From contig JAQGDQ010000324.1 in NCBI GenBank assembly GCA_030141605.1, positions 36,001 through 100,000 on the forward strand: 64,000 bases of DNA, read 5' to 3'. A program made the position numbers and the translations under genes. Below the pieces are notes generated by a model. The model did no database searches. It was not told the origin of the DNA and saw only the letters and a program-made list of their open reading frames with translations. Positions within the stretch are counted from its first letter, which is position 1; each line of letters starts with the position of its first letter. Positions 24,501-39,500 of the stretch are shown here, in pieces. This DNA comes from Tubiluchus corallicola (Eukaryota; Priapulida; Priapulimorpha; Priapulimorphida; Tubiluchidae).

Positions 24501-27500
24501 TCTACACCGATTTATGTCACTACTGTTTTTTACGTCGATGTAGTATCTACACCGATTTATGTCACTACTGTTTTTTACGTCGATGTAGTATCTACACCGA
24601 TTTATGTCACTACTGTTTTTTACGTCGATGTAGTATCTACACCGACTTATGTCACTACTGTTTTTTACGTCGATGTAGTATCTACACCGATTTATGTCAC
24701 TACTGTTTTTTACGACACTCTAGTATCTACACCGATTTATGTCACTACTGTTTTTTACGTCGCTATAGTATCTACACCGATTTATGTCACTACTGTTTTT
24801 TACGTCGCTGTAGTATCTACACCGATTTATGTCACTACTGTTTTTTACGTCGATGCAGTTTCTACATCGATTTATGTCACTAGTGTTTTTTACGACGGAT
24901 AGCTTCCACAGTATTTTTGTTTACATTAACCGAAATTTGCACCAGCACATGTTAGCATAAGATCTACCAATTTAGTTTTCACATTAAGGTACCATTATTA
25001 TAGCCAAGATTGTGTACAAAACTGCAAATTGATGCATCTGTTTTTGACAACCAAATTGCAAGCCTACAATACAACTGTTACAACTAATGTCAGAAGACCC
25101 AGTTTATTACAATAGGTGAATGTAGACATATTCCCTAGGGCTTAGAGGGCTTAGGGCTAAGAAATCCTTTCACTTACAAAAAGCTTAAAAATTTCCTCTT
25201 GAAACTTTGTACCATTTATATGCTGTCTTTTTGCTTGCATTAGCAGTAACGCTGTATAAAACTTGAAAATTTAAACTCGCGTGACGACCGTTAAGCACAG
25301 CCATTTTGACGATAACTTGTTTGAAATAAGTTTAGATACCACTGTGTAAAGTTTGAAAAAAATAATCAGAGCATTCGTGGTGAATACGTCACTAACTAAA
25401 TAAAATTTAAAATTACTGCATCTTGTCAAGATTAAAAATAGGTTTCTGGCCAGTAAGTGGCGCACCCTGGAAGGTGAGTCAACGACATTCTACCAATTGG
25501 TGCAGACATTTAAATTATTAAGAAATTTCTTTTCTAGTTACATAAGTCGCTGAAGCAGGTAAACGAATGCCAAGTAACACAACCTTGCATGGAAAGTTTT
25601 TTGGGACGTAGTTTAACATTGCCTCTTCTTCACCAGATTTAATGGCAAGGTTGGAACAGTATAGCGCGAAATTTAAATGAAAACAAATGAAACTTCCTTT
25701 TAATGCCAGTACAACATGTACAATATATGCTAAAAATTACTATAAACTAATATAATTTTAAGGTGATTTTTCTGAAACCTAGTTCAGGAATTCCTTTTCT
25801 TGTCATTAGTATTAAAGCAATCAGTTGGCAAGCTAGCTCAATTAATAGAGCACTTAATCAGTTGCTTACTGCTCATACCAGTCAACTAAAAAACCAAAAA
25901 ATAGGCAACCACTCGAACGACCAATTAGACAACTAACTAAATAACATTAGTACAAAATCCATGCAGGAATATTTAACATAAGTAAGATTAATTTTTTTAA
26001 TTTTGTGTAGTTTCTGAGCAGCTGCTACACTCAGAAGATGATGTGGACTCTAAACAGATAAGATAAAGTGGTCACTGCAGCTGGCTTTGAGTTGAATAAG
26101 GAACACCTTCACTAGAAACCACCAATGTGTGGCACCACTCAACATGAATAATTGGCTGCTCTTGTGAACGCACATTGACTTTTGCATATTTGACAATAAC
26201 TTCTTGTGGTGTGTTACTGAAAGAGGATCTTATAAATAAACAAATAGTTATTTGTTACTGAGTAGTGAAAGGGTTAACATATGCTTCATATGGTGTATTA
26301 CAGAATGTTTGTGGCACCGGTGTCTCCATCTACAGAATTACTCTGAAACTGAAACGAGTTACTGAAACTAATCGTGGATCATTTTGTGAGTGGACTTTAC
26401 CATACCTGAATTTCATCAATCGTATGAACAATAAACATGTCGTTCAAATCCTCTTTCGTTCCATCCATCCAATTATTAAACGGTGCAGCGCGTTTTGCAA
26501 ACTCGAGATGCAGCTGATCGATGCTTTCAAGAATCTTCTCTTGTTCCTATAAAGTCAAACTACATTCTAAATGCAAAGTAACACACAACTACTTCATAAC
26601 TACTTTGCTTACTACCGTTGATTTATCGTATTAGGCATAACTTTATGCTCAAGATGACTTAAGGAACAAGTTTGCCATCCCTTTTTCACAAATTCGGCAA
26701 ACACAAGTGACCACCTGAAAATTTCCGTTTAATGTCGGTTCGGGTGTGGTTTCTTGTTCTCATAGTCAAATGAGCAAACGGGTTAACATCTCAACGATCT
26801 AATGAAAGGTGACCATATTTGGTAATGACACCAAAATGTGTAGAAAAGTAATTGCATGACCAGGATGTTACCGGAAATTAAATTTACAAACCAAAACGGA
26901 AATTTATAAATAATAGGCTATCGGTGCTGAAACGAAAACAAAGCAAAACAGTTTTGCAAAACCAACTATTATTAAAACTAAAAAGAAAATTCTTAAATAA
27001 GTAAAATATTTTGTTTGTCTGTTTTCATTTTTCTGTGATGCAAAATTATTGATAAAATTATTGATATTTTACAGTATAAAACATCAAGTTTGATGGAGTG
27101 GTTTGCATTAGAAAAATTAATAAGTTGCCTTTGTTTCATAAATTATAACGTTAAACGTGATTTTGCTGGAATGAATTCAAACATGGTATGATATTTCGGT
27201 TAATTCGGCCCGGAGACAATAAAACTTTACAGTGGTCAGCAATGAAGATATGCCGCATTGCCGGTAAAAGCACGTCACAAACTCTGATGTAAACGAAATT
27301 GTTGCTTTATTTGAGCTAATTTAGCCAAGATTTTTCAGCGGTTTTTGACATCTAGGAGAAAAGAAAAGGTAGATTGGATAAACACTAGTAAACCTCTGAA
27401 AAAAGCTACAGAAAATTATCAGAAATTTCATCTATGCAACTCAGTAAATTTCGCCAAAACCAAAAATTTCGTTTCGGTAGCATCCCTACGTGCTGTGTGA

Positions 27501-30500
27501 GTAAGAAAAATTGAAAACTTTACCTCAATTGCCAATCTTCGTTGATGTATTTTGGACCTCAAATCATCCCAGCCATCACAGATCTCCTAAAACGAAAAAC
27601 GAAAAAGTTGCGCAAAGCAAATTACCTTGAGTGCAAAGCAACATTAGCTAAATTTAACCTAAATTGCTCTCAAAGAAGCAAACAATCACTAATAAGCTCG
27701 GCTCACAGCATAATTACAGTCACACCAAGGCCGGCCACAAAAAATTTGTTTCTGTCTTACCTCATGAGCTCAGGTGATGTCAGAAGGGAAGGAAGAAAAA
27801 ATGCTTCTTTGTTTTTTTTCAAAAAAAATTTTCCCTCCCTTCATGAGTATTTAAAATTGTATAATTATTAATTATTGTATAGTCTCTTTTTTGCATCATG
27901 AATATATGCTGCTTATTATGCTATAAGTGGCAACACTACTCAGCCGGTAATTTGGCAGAAAATTCGATACTTTTTAGTCTCCAATACAATGAGCACCATA
28001 CAAGACGGCAATCCTGGCCGAGAGTTAGCCGTGAAAAAATGTGGCCGCGTCCTACGTTCCCCGAAAGAACGATGTTATAATAATGATTGTGTTTTACATT
28101 TTAAATTAAAAAAAATGTTTTATATGACTGTGTCAAGTAAGCATACGAATGTACAAAAAAATTATAAAATTCGCGGCCGGGTGTGCGATGAAAAAATATT
28201 ACTTGGACGATTAGATGGAAACAAATTTTTACTGTCGGTCTAAACGGAAAAATTAACATGAAACAAACAACCAGAAATGACTAAAATAACTTGGCCACAT
28301 AAAATATTGTAAGCATGTATGAAGCCAAACCTTGCAACGTGCATTGATTGCGGGAGAATCGTGGTAGCCAAGCGAACTGCAAATAAAAACACATATTCAA
28401 GTGAAACTGCAACTTATGCAAGAAGCAACGTAATTCCTGTGGCTGAAAAGCATAAAAACAAGTAAAAACGTTCTCAGTTAGGTGTTCGCTCTAATATGTG
28501 ACCTAACATGGTACGGTCAATAGGTTATGTACACTTATATATCGGTTTGCCTCAAAACTCAAAAGTGTTTAGTACTGGTCGCTTCTATGCAAAAGTATAT
28601 AAAAGCTGTTGGCACTTGACTAAAATAATTCCGCATAATTGACTCTAGATACATTTTTTCTGCACATGCTTAAATAACATACGTTTGTGTGACCAATGAG
28701 CTTCATTATCTTTATATAATCTTAATTCGCTTTTGTAGGCCATAATATACGTAGAAACAATCATGTTAAGTACAGTCATTACACGCTGCTTGGTTACACT
28801 CATGTAGCCAACCAGCGGGCAGCTCGCAAAACAACAGACTGCGTCCGAAGCACGCGGGACTTTGTGGATTTTGTCTGATTTTTCTGATATCCATAAAAGC
28901 AAGGTCAGACAAACCGAGATATGAGTGTACCGTGATTTAAGTTGGTAAATTTTCAAAATTTTTGTATCCTGGCACAAAATTTCATGTAAAACATGATTAT
29001 GTTGCTAAAAATTGTTCAGTTTGTAACAGAAATATTATTTTGTACTATACTGAAATCCTGCTTTGAAATCACCAAATTTTTAAAAAGCAAACCAGAAAAG
29101 GGCACAAGAATAATAGCCTAAAGTATGAAAAATGCAGCCAGTTGACTTATTTTGAGGAAAAGTATGTTGCAATGTCAACAAATGCCATTATGGATTTATT
29201 CAACATTGTGCCCTTATGTTTTTTCTGTTGATAGTTTTCTCTATGACAGCAAACTTGCTAGTGTGAACTGCTCTGCGAGTTACTATCGACAAAAAATTGA
29301 AAACTCTCTTGACAATTGCTGAGAGTTGATTTACTGTCTCGAGTACATGCCTCACACTCTGGTGTGATCACGTGAGTTACATGGCTAGTTAACTGGCTAG
29401 TCTGAACGCTCATTACTGTCAGCAACATTCCCACAGAATTTTAAAATAAATTTCCCTGACTTTTCCCTTACCAAATATTGATTTTCCATGACCAAGGTAA
29501 GCAGAAATTGCATCACCAGTATACATATTCAAACATTTTTGTGTATGGACATTCATACATATACTGATGTATAACGTGTTGGCAAATCATTATTTTTGAA
29601 ACAGAAATCTACACTGGGAGCCTGCCATAGCAAAATTTTATTTGAAGACAATCTCTGAAAAATATTTTTTGGAAAAATATTGGTTCACGGTGATTATTTT
29701 TGCAACCCTTTCCGATTTCCCAGACTTTTTACCATATTATCTTTTTCTCTGACTTTGTAGGATACCCTGTATTTTGCAGGACTTTCCCTGACCGTAAAAA
29801 CCTTGGTTAATCCTGAGGTAAAAGGACACATTTAGGCAAGCGCAGGTAAAAACTTACTTGAGTTCATTAGCGATTGCTGTAATTTGTTCAACACGTTCTT
29901 GATGCGCCGCTACTTCGCTTTCGTAAGCTTCGTGCTTCTTTTTGTGCGACTAGGTAGATAAAAAACAAATATATTTCAAGTTACTAAACTCGCTCTTACA
30001 AAATACTAAAACCGTACTTACAAACCATAAAAAACACATATAACGGGTGGCACAAAAAATGTACCGACGTTCATACTGCACTAACATTAGAAACAGGTAC
30101 CCTACAGTTGAAATATCACAGCAGGACATGACAGTACACTAACTTTTAGCAGCGAAAGTTAAACATTTATAGTTTTAGATGTTTATAATAAAAATTTAAA
30201 TGCCGGAACAATGTCAGTTAATCATCAATTGTGTGCTTGCAAACCAAAATCGTCCACAAGTCGGCATATTTAAAACTACATTATGATGCTTGAAAGTAGA
30301 ATGCACCAATAATTTGGTCAAATGTCAATTTTTTTATAAAAACAAATGCTAAATATATTGCACTTTTATATTCTAGCATCAAATTATCAAGAAAGTGTTA
30401 AAAAAACACTAAAATTTAATTTTATAACCCTCTACGCACTTTTCTAGCTAGAAACTAGTAATGCAATTGTAAAAAACTCGTATTTTCAAACTCTGATAGT

Positions 30501-33500
30501 AGCTCGTGGAAGGAGTCATTTTCCTTAGGTTTTTTCTGTTGTCAAGCCCAGATCTTCGTCTGGAAGAGCCATCTATTAGATTTAAACAAAACTTCAATGT
30601 GCTCTTGCTAAGTCCATAGCAACCACACTTTCGTACGGTAGTTAACTGTTTTGTAGAAATGCGACGAAAAACAATGGCTAACTTTAACAGCAATTTTCTC
30701 AAGATTACGTTTTTCAGTGCATAGTAAGCACCTCAACTTCAATGTTGATTATCTCAGCTTAGAAATAACATAGAGCAATGAGCTTGGTATGAAAATGATC
30801 CTCATGAAATGGAGATCCGAAATCAGAAAGTTTCAGCACATTTTATTGTGTAGGGATGTCACGAAATTACAGAATCCGAATCTACACCGAATCTCACTGT
30901 CAAAATAATTTTCGAATCCGGATCGAAGCCGAACCTCAGTTTAAAATACTTTTCTCGAATTTGAATCTCAATGTTCAGATTGTTCTTTCAACAGAATTCC
31001 GTTTCGAATCTATGCAGTTTTGAACCAAATTATAGCAGATTGGTAAGACAGAAGTGTTTTTCATGAAGATTACAGATGACCTGTCTGAGCAGCATGTTTG
31101 ACTGTTATTCTGCAGTACTAAAGACTATACACGATCTAATCATTTTGTGACAGATTTTTTATGACTAACAATATAATGAGATCTGTTAGTCAAAAAAATC
31201 CTTGGAGTGCCTTTACCTACGCTCCATAAGTCCGAGTAATGTGAATGACAAAAAAACAAGGCAGTTTAAACCACAGCATGTGTTGTTAGCGAAAGAAAGT
31301 TCTGTCAAAGTAATACAAGAAATCTTAACATTTTTGTTGAAAAAGAAGTTAAAATCGTAATGTGATGCGTGTTTTCGCATAGGATTTGATGAAGTTGGAC
31401 ATATGCCGAAACTGAATATGTTAATGTGGGGCAAAATTATCAAAAAAAAGGCAGCAATTTCAGGATTTTTCAGGTAAATGAGCATATAATGCATTTATAA
31501 TAAAGCGCTACCGAATCGCCTCTGTTGCCAAAGCTTAACCAGATTTTTTTTCAAAAGTCTCTGCTCAATCGGGCTGGATCTAAAGCAACTTAGAACGTCA
31601 GCGAATTGAACAGGATCAAAGCTCTGATTCGGATTCGAAGCTCCGGTTCTGTCGAAGCACCGTGACATCCCTAGCCCCCGATATAATGCCTGTTCAGAAA
31701 ACCTGGTTTTTAATTTTAGAGTTTGTGGCAGTTTGGTTCACAAAAACTATGAGAATTTGGCAAAAGATACATTTACTGAAACAAAAATAAAAACCTTCAG
31801 ATCTAAAAGTTTGCTCTTGCGATAATCTTCATTCTCTAGGTAACTGAGTTTGTTCATCGTCCAATCGTCGTGACTGTTTGCTTTCTGTCTGAACTTCTTT
31901 GCAAGATGATCTAGTCGCTCCAGTCTAGGAAAAAATAGTAATCGGAGTCACATATTTTAGTTTATTTTAGTTGGCAACCCAAAAATGTCAGTGGTGTGGG
32001 AGGAAAATGTTTCTAGAGCCTTGCAAACGTTTAAAACGGATATATTTAAAGCACAAGAAAATGCTCCACTTACATAAAGCTTAAAAAATTCGTATTGAAA
32101 GTTTATGCCACTTACATACTGGCTTTTTGCATACAAAACTTACATACCAGCGTTGGCAGTAACGCTGTATAAAACATGTGAATTTTAACTCCCGCAATGA
32201 CCATTAGAAGCGGCCATCTTGACAACAGGTCATTCAAAACAAGTTTAGGTAACACCAGGTAATGTTTGAAAAAATAATCAGAATGATTCGTAGCTCACAC
32301 GTCACTAAGATTTTAAATTACTGTATCTTGTCAGTAAGATTAAAAACATGTTTTTTGGTTAGTGAGTGGTGCACCCTGGAGGTGAGTCAATGACATTTTA
32401 CCAATTGGTGAAAACATTTTAAATTACTAAGAGTTTTCTTTTCCAATTACACAAGTTCTTTCACGCATGGAAAGTTTTTGGTACATAGTTTAACATTTCC
32501 TTTTCTTCCCTTTATTCGCATTCTGCATGTATGACATCGTGTAAAGGAGCCGTCGGAACAGTATTGCTGGAGATTTAAAATGGAAACAAACAAAAAATCC
32601 TTTCAACACGAGTACGATATATGCATAAATTCGCTATAAAGTAATACAATTTTTTAAGGCCATTTTTCTGAAACCTACTTCAGGTAACCGTTTTCTTGTC
32701 CTTTAAGTTTATTTCCAAAAATATCAACACTTGTAATAATTGCGATTTTACTAGTTCATAAGGCCGGTGAACTTTATTAGAGATTTTCAAATTACAGCGT
32801 TTTGACAGCTATTAAAACTTACTCCATCACTTTTGCATAACAGAACCAGAGGTTTTTAAAAGCAAGGATGCAGTATAGTGGTCGTATTATTCAGTAAATT
32901 AATCGTGTAAATATTTTTACTCAGTAATTACAAACATGGGGTAATGATTTTCAAAAATATTTAACATAAAGCGAAGGCTGAGAAGCCGAGTGAAAAATTA
33001 ACACAGTTTGATATCACACCTCATCAATTCAGAAAGAAGCCACTCCTCAAAACCTTGCTCAGATTTCTCTAAATCCTTCCAACGATTGTTAATATCCTGC
33101 AAAGATGTTCACACATTTATGTTGCACATTCTCAAAAGTACAGCAAGTCCTCGCTTAATGACTCGCCGCTTAGCGACCGTTCGTTTTAACAATGCTAATC
33201 CAGTGGTTCTTAACCTTGTTGGAGGTAGCGAACCCCACCAGTTTCATATGCGCATTCACCGAACCCCTCTTTAGTGAAAAATAAATGTGATTTTTTTCAA
33301 ATTCAAGACATAGATGTGTTTTTTACTGGTACACAAAATGAGCCATGCATGAACATCACCTTGTTCTCAGGATTTTCTCAGGAATGAGCTTAGGATTTTT
33401 GAAGCAATCTGCATGACAGTGTTGGTGCTCTTGCAAAAGCAGGGTCATCACGAATTTACACGATAATTCAAGTGTGTCCGGACCTCCGCGGCGGAGGCTC

Positions 33501-36500
33501 TGCCGAACCCCTGAGATCGACTCACCGAACCCCTAGGGTTCGATCGAACCCAGGTTAAGAACCACTGTGCTAATCAATTAACACCTTTTTCGCATAACGT
33601 CGCATGTTTCGCGCTTTAACGATGATTTTTTTGCCTTACTTTAAACACTAATCTTATTTACAGCGCTTCTACTCTATCAAGAAGCCCGCCACTTGACCCA
33701 GATCACAATAGCATAACTAAATGGACAGCAGACAATCAGCTACAGCTATAGGCAGGCCATGATTCATTGCTTTCTCACATTTAAATAAAATTCTTTTCGA
33801 CAAAACGCAAAAGTTTCAGCTGATAAAACTATCTCTTGTTACAGTGTTAAGTGCCAAGCACTACTGACTTTGCTCCTGGAACGCAACTGAATGCTTTTGC
33901 ATTTTTCTTACGGAAAACAATGTTTCGTTTAGTGACGCTTCGCTCAACGTCGCATTTAGATGGTAGCCATTAGCGTCGTTAAGCGAGGACTTATTGTAAA
34001 TGCAAAATTGTGCATTTCGTCAAATACAGCATATACTAGAAACTTTAGCAGATATACTATAAGCATGTAATGCAGAAAATAGGCAGAGACTTATAAATCA
34101 GAATTTACTACAGCCAATAAATCATGTGATTGCAAATAGTGCAATTACAAGTTTCATTGTTGTGCTTGGCTAACTTGCTGGCCATTGAGAAATTCCAATT
34201 CTTACACATTTTGTTACAATGAGTTTTTGCAGGTAAAAACAGCCAATGGATCTATTAAGAGGGGTTCTTAAGTTTTATGATTATCACAAGATCATTTTTG
34301 CATTTTCCACATTTTTGGTAAATTTATTAAGTGTTTTAGGTTGTTTTGCATAGTAAATGAAGCATTTTTCATGGGGCACCAGTGGATTTTTTCTTGTGGT
34401 TACACTATTTGTATACTTAAAGAAAAACAGTCAGCATTTTCAAATAGCTAATGAAATATCCAACCGGAATATGTTATTTATGCAAATGCAGGACAAACTT
34501 TTGTGCGCTAATGATATTTGTAAAAAAATTGTGTAAAATTTCATGTGGCAGTAGGCCACAGCTTAGCTAGAACAATAGGAGTCCACGGTGTTTGTGACAC
34601 GCAGCTGCTATGTTCATTGTCCTGCTGTAGCTTATAACATCACCCTGCCAGCATGGGCATTGCTATGGTGACTGAGCAATTTTTTGACTGCCATCTAGGG
34701 GCGATTTAAAAAAATAACAATGCAAGTATGTAATTGCACCACTTGCAGTCGTATGTATACGTACAACTATATTTTTTCATAAATCCAACAAATTCTTTCT
34801 TAAACAAATCGTCAAAGGATTTCAGCCGTTTGTCAGGCTGTGCGCACCATGTGAAGTTGCAGTTAACAAGAAAACAATTTTCAGGTAAAAAATTCCACAG
34901 ACAAGCAGCCAAAGGGCAAAACTGGATTTAGTTTTTCTGATAAAACATTTATGGAATAAAAAACAACGCAAAAAGAAAGGTAACAGCAAACTTACACTTA
35001 AAAGTTTCCCCTCGCTCGGCATGAACAACGGCCGGTTGCTCAACCTCAGTTTCGTCTGTATGTTGTTAAACATCGTCTCCAGTCCGGCTTTCTCCTGTAG
35101 CTTTGGCGGCTTGTGCTCACGACGGTAGTCACGGAACTCCGCCTGCTTCTGCTGCAAGGCAGCCATGGTGTTGTCCGAGGTGCGGTCTTCCAGCCACGGT
35201 ATCGTCTCGTCGATCCACTTCAGCAACTAAACAGTAAGTGATTTGCTAATAACGTGTTTGTTTATGATTTTAATCGGTTCCGTAAGCAAGCTTTAATAAT
35301 TGCACAGCTTAGAGTTTTTGCTGCATATCAGATATTTCGACTCGATGCACTGCTACTACAATACCTACTGTTGCCCCCTATACCTATAATTTCATGTATT
35401 GTTAACCGTATAAGTGTAATTACACTCATACCTTGGCCTACCAGACCTCACTTTCACAGATATCGGAAAACTCAGACGAAATATGGTCCACTAAAAAGTC
35501 CCGCATACTACGGAGTGTGTCCGTTGTTTCGCGAGCTGACGGCTAGATGGCGGGCCATCACTTCGTTTACATCCCAGCAGCGTGTAACAACACGTGTAGC
35601 TTGTATGTCGGCGTGTTTCATGATTTAGAGTCAATTATGCGGAGTTATTTGAGTGAAATGCTGGCCGTTTTTTGTACTTTTGCATAGAAGCGGCCCGTAC
35701 TAGACGTTTCCGAGACAATTAGGTGATATAGCGCCCACTATATTAGCTTAGTATCGGAAAATACGGACAATCGGCAAATTCCGGCCAATGTCTCCCTGCT
35801 TTCATTCGGCAAACCGACAAACATTGAATTCAATTCGCTAATAATGGGTAATAATTTCATTATTAATAGTTAGTAATAATGGGTAGTAATAATTTAATTC
35901 ACTTATGAGTAAGCAATCTTTTGTGCACGCTTTTTTACACTGCATTACACGTTCATTAATAAACATTTCAGAGTTTCAGCAATTCATGATGACCGTGAAA
36001 AGTCAAAAGTTATTTGTGCCTTGTAACACGGGTTTGTGTGAAAGGACAACGCCATGCTTTTGTTGTTGTTGTGGATGAAGAGACGTTTATTTACACCTGC
36101 CGACTGCTACAGCATTTAGTTATGCTACTCAAATAAGAGTATCAACTCAGATTTAATTAACATTAGTCAAAAAATCCAATTTAGCTGTGAGATTATCTGA
36201 TACCGACATTTGCTAAATTGTGACAGAAAAGTTGTGTTTTGTGTTATACTGTAGAAATCTCAGTAGGGTTTCCAAGAGTAAGGTCAGGTGATTACAGTCA
36301 CGTGAGAGTACCAAGGTTCCCAGGTTATGGGCAGGGATGTTACCGAAACTGAAATATTTTTGCAAAATCAACTATTATTAAAACTGAAAGAAGAAAATTC
36401 AAAAATAAATAGGAATAAAACATTTTGTTTTTTGTTTGTCTGGTGTTACTTGTTGTGATGTAAAATTATTGATAAAAAAACACAAGGATATTTTATAGTA

Positions 36501-39500
36501 TAAAACCTCCAGTTTGATGGAGTGGCTTACAATAGAAAAATTAATGAGTTACAATGTTTTTGAATTTAAGTATTCCTACTGATTAACGTTTAAAGATCAT
36601 AATACTTCATAAAAAATAAACAAATTTTGTAGATCTTTTGTTGCCTATATTTCATAAATTATAAAATTCAACATGAATGTGTTCAAATAAATCCAAACGT
36701 GCTTTGATATTTCGGTTGATTATACCTGGAGATCCTAAAACTTCACAGTGGATATGCCGCAGTACTGAAGATATGCCACCTTGCTGTGAAAGGCACGGCA
36801 CAACTATTATTGTTTTTGTTTTATCGAACTATTTTAGCCAAGACTTTTCAACAGTTTTTGACATCTAGGAGAAAATTTTGTTTTGGTAACATCCCTGGTT
36901 ATGGGTGCAAATAAGCCTTGACCTACTGCAACTGCACGTGCAGGTAGTAAAACACTGGATCTAAAATGGTTTCTTATACTTGCATCACTGCTGTTGTTAC
37001 TCGTCATAAAGGAAGAAAAGCCAGCAGTTTGAAATTCATTACACAGTTCCAAGTTTGAGAAAAAATTTTCATTCCAACCTGACGAGGATTTGAACTCAAA
37101 ACCTCTTACATGAGTTAAGGTCAGCTAAGCTTCGCTATACAGGAGTATAATAGCATGCCAGACACATATGATGTAATCCTTAAACTAAAGCCGAAATTAA
37201 TTGCTTACGTCACTCGTCAGACTCTCGTATTCTTGCATACGTTGCTCGTTGCCCTGATTCACTGCCAGCACACGACAAATACGATTTGCCGCCGTCTCAG
37301 CCTGAAAGAAAAACCGCCATTAGCGAAAATAATGATAATAAACAATCAATAAATAAACCAATTTTGGCATTTATTAAAATTTTATATGAGCTTGTTGAAT
37401 AAATGAAATGGAGATGTCATATCTTCCATTTCAGATGCGTTCAGTTGTGACGTAGTGCACATGTTCGTGGAGCTCATGGATACGCACAGTGGTAAACTTG
37501 AATTTAATTTTCAACTTAAAATTTGACGAGCTTTTGTGTATCACACTGTACTTCAATTTTCGCTTTCACAAAAACATGCAACACTCGTGGAATGTTTGCG
37601 CTGTTCAAAATTATGTTCAGTCTCGATATCATCACTAAATGGTTTCGCCCATCGTTAATAGTTTTTAACCTATCATTTAATTACCAGAAACGTTTTGGAA
37701 TTATTATAGGTGTTAAAATGTATACTTTTTACCGTACTTCAAGATGGGATAGGATGTGAAAAATCATCCTGTTTTCCTTTAAGGTTAAAATATTGCTGTA
37801 CATGATACCTTCTGAGCACCAGCAAACGCATGGTAGTAGCAAGAGACGTAGGTCATCACGGCTCTCTCGTCCGGCTTAACTGTATTCAGCATATCTACGC
37901 ACATACAAATGAAGAACAATAATTATTGTTTGTATAGTTCTACATTTAAACTAAAATGTTTAAGAGTCTAATCTAGTCTAATTTTACAACTTGGTTGGTT
38001 CAAATTTATTAAATCAATACTCAAGACATCAGATGCTTCGCAATTTATGCAATAGGTAGTTTAGTGATGGGCAATTCTGAAATTTTGGATTGTTATTATC
38101 TTGCTCTTGTAATTTGATATCACGATTAATCCTTTGTGGCAATTTTTAGTGCTTTAGTCATATTTTTCAATGATTGCAGTGAAATATAATCTACAACATC
38201 TTCACAGCTTCCTCATTGCCTGCCGCTTTCGTACACAGAAACTATTTCTATAGGCACATACCTGCTTTTTCGTCAACTACTCTAGACCACGTCACTACAC
38301 GCGTCACATGTCAACGAATTTGGAGACCACAGTTGGCAACACTGCGGTTCACAATTGTGTGCATCGCGGAATATGAGAAAAAAGAAGAAAAAATGCAACG
38401 ATTCGGTTTATTTGTGCCAACATACTTCCTTTTAGACAGTGTGTGTATATTTTGCTCTTGATTAATAGAGTTTCTGTTCAATCATCAAATAAATTGATTT
38501 GTACAAGGTTGTAATCGCAATTAATTTGATTATCTATTAATCGCCCATCACTAAAATAGTTTATAAAAACGCAGCCACCAGTACAGCTCAGATTTACGTG
38601 CAAACACATATAAACACAGCAAGAACACATTTTAATCGCAAATATGCACAAGCGTACTAAGCAAGCAACTTTATGTGCAAAACAAAACACAATCTCCATT
38701 TTTTATTGTCGTGGTTAAGCGGGCTCGACAAAATTTGAATGTTTAAAAGACCGACTTGCCAGTGAAAAATGGGAAACTTTTACGAGAAACGTATCATATT
38801 TCGAAACAATTGATCATAAAAATTAACATGTAATAAAAAAGATATGTAAATTTTATGATATTGAAAGAGAATACCAAAATGCTACAGCATAGGCCTAATT
38901 TTGGATACATCAAGTATAATATCGGGCTAGAGCATAGACCTAATTTTGGATACACCAAGTATAATATCGGGTGGCGCAGAAAAAATGCACCAAAGTTCAG
39001 AATACCATAATATTAGAAAAACAAGTGCTGCTCTATAAAGTTGAAAATTTCAGTTTTGCATTACAATACATAGGCTTTTGGCTGCAGATGTTTTAATGGT
39101 TTAGTGGTTATAATTTATGGGTGAAAAGCTTTTGCAAACTGAAAACTTAAATACTGGAACAATGTCACCTAATCATCAATTGAAAAAGAAACAGCCACGT
39201 TGATATGCAGAGCACTTAACAGGTAGCAGCAAAACAATAAAGAAGTCAACCTGTTTACATCATAGTTTTCATCGCAGAAAATGAAATGGTAATAAAAATG
39301 TGTTGTCAAGAAAAAACAGGACTAGATCGGCTGGGTGCAATGTTGGATAAGATGCCATTTCTAAACTTACTTTCATCTTGCACTTTTACACTTTGATTTT
39401 AAAATTTAAAATGAAATAAAACTTCCAAAGGGGTACGAGAAACAAATTAATAAAGTTCGACCAAAGTAAGAATTGAACTCAAATATGCATTTGCCGCTTC

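Noticed and set aside
24361-24897. CRISPR-like array of regular repeats
   Set aside because: Units are contiguous without unique spacers, in an animal gene intron; a minisatellite.
30851-31673. 93-codon - strand frame at 31213-31494 as a gene
   Set aside because: It lies wholly inside a TIR element and shows no transposase motif.
35254-35628. 124-codon + strand frame
   Set aside because: Overlaps a family B transposon copy whose relatives are not open.
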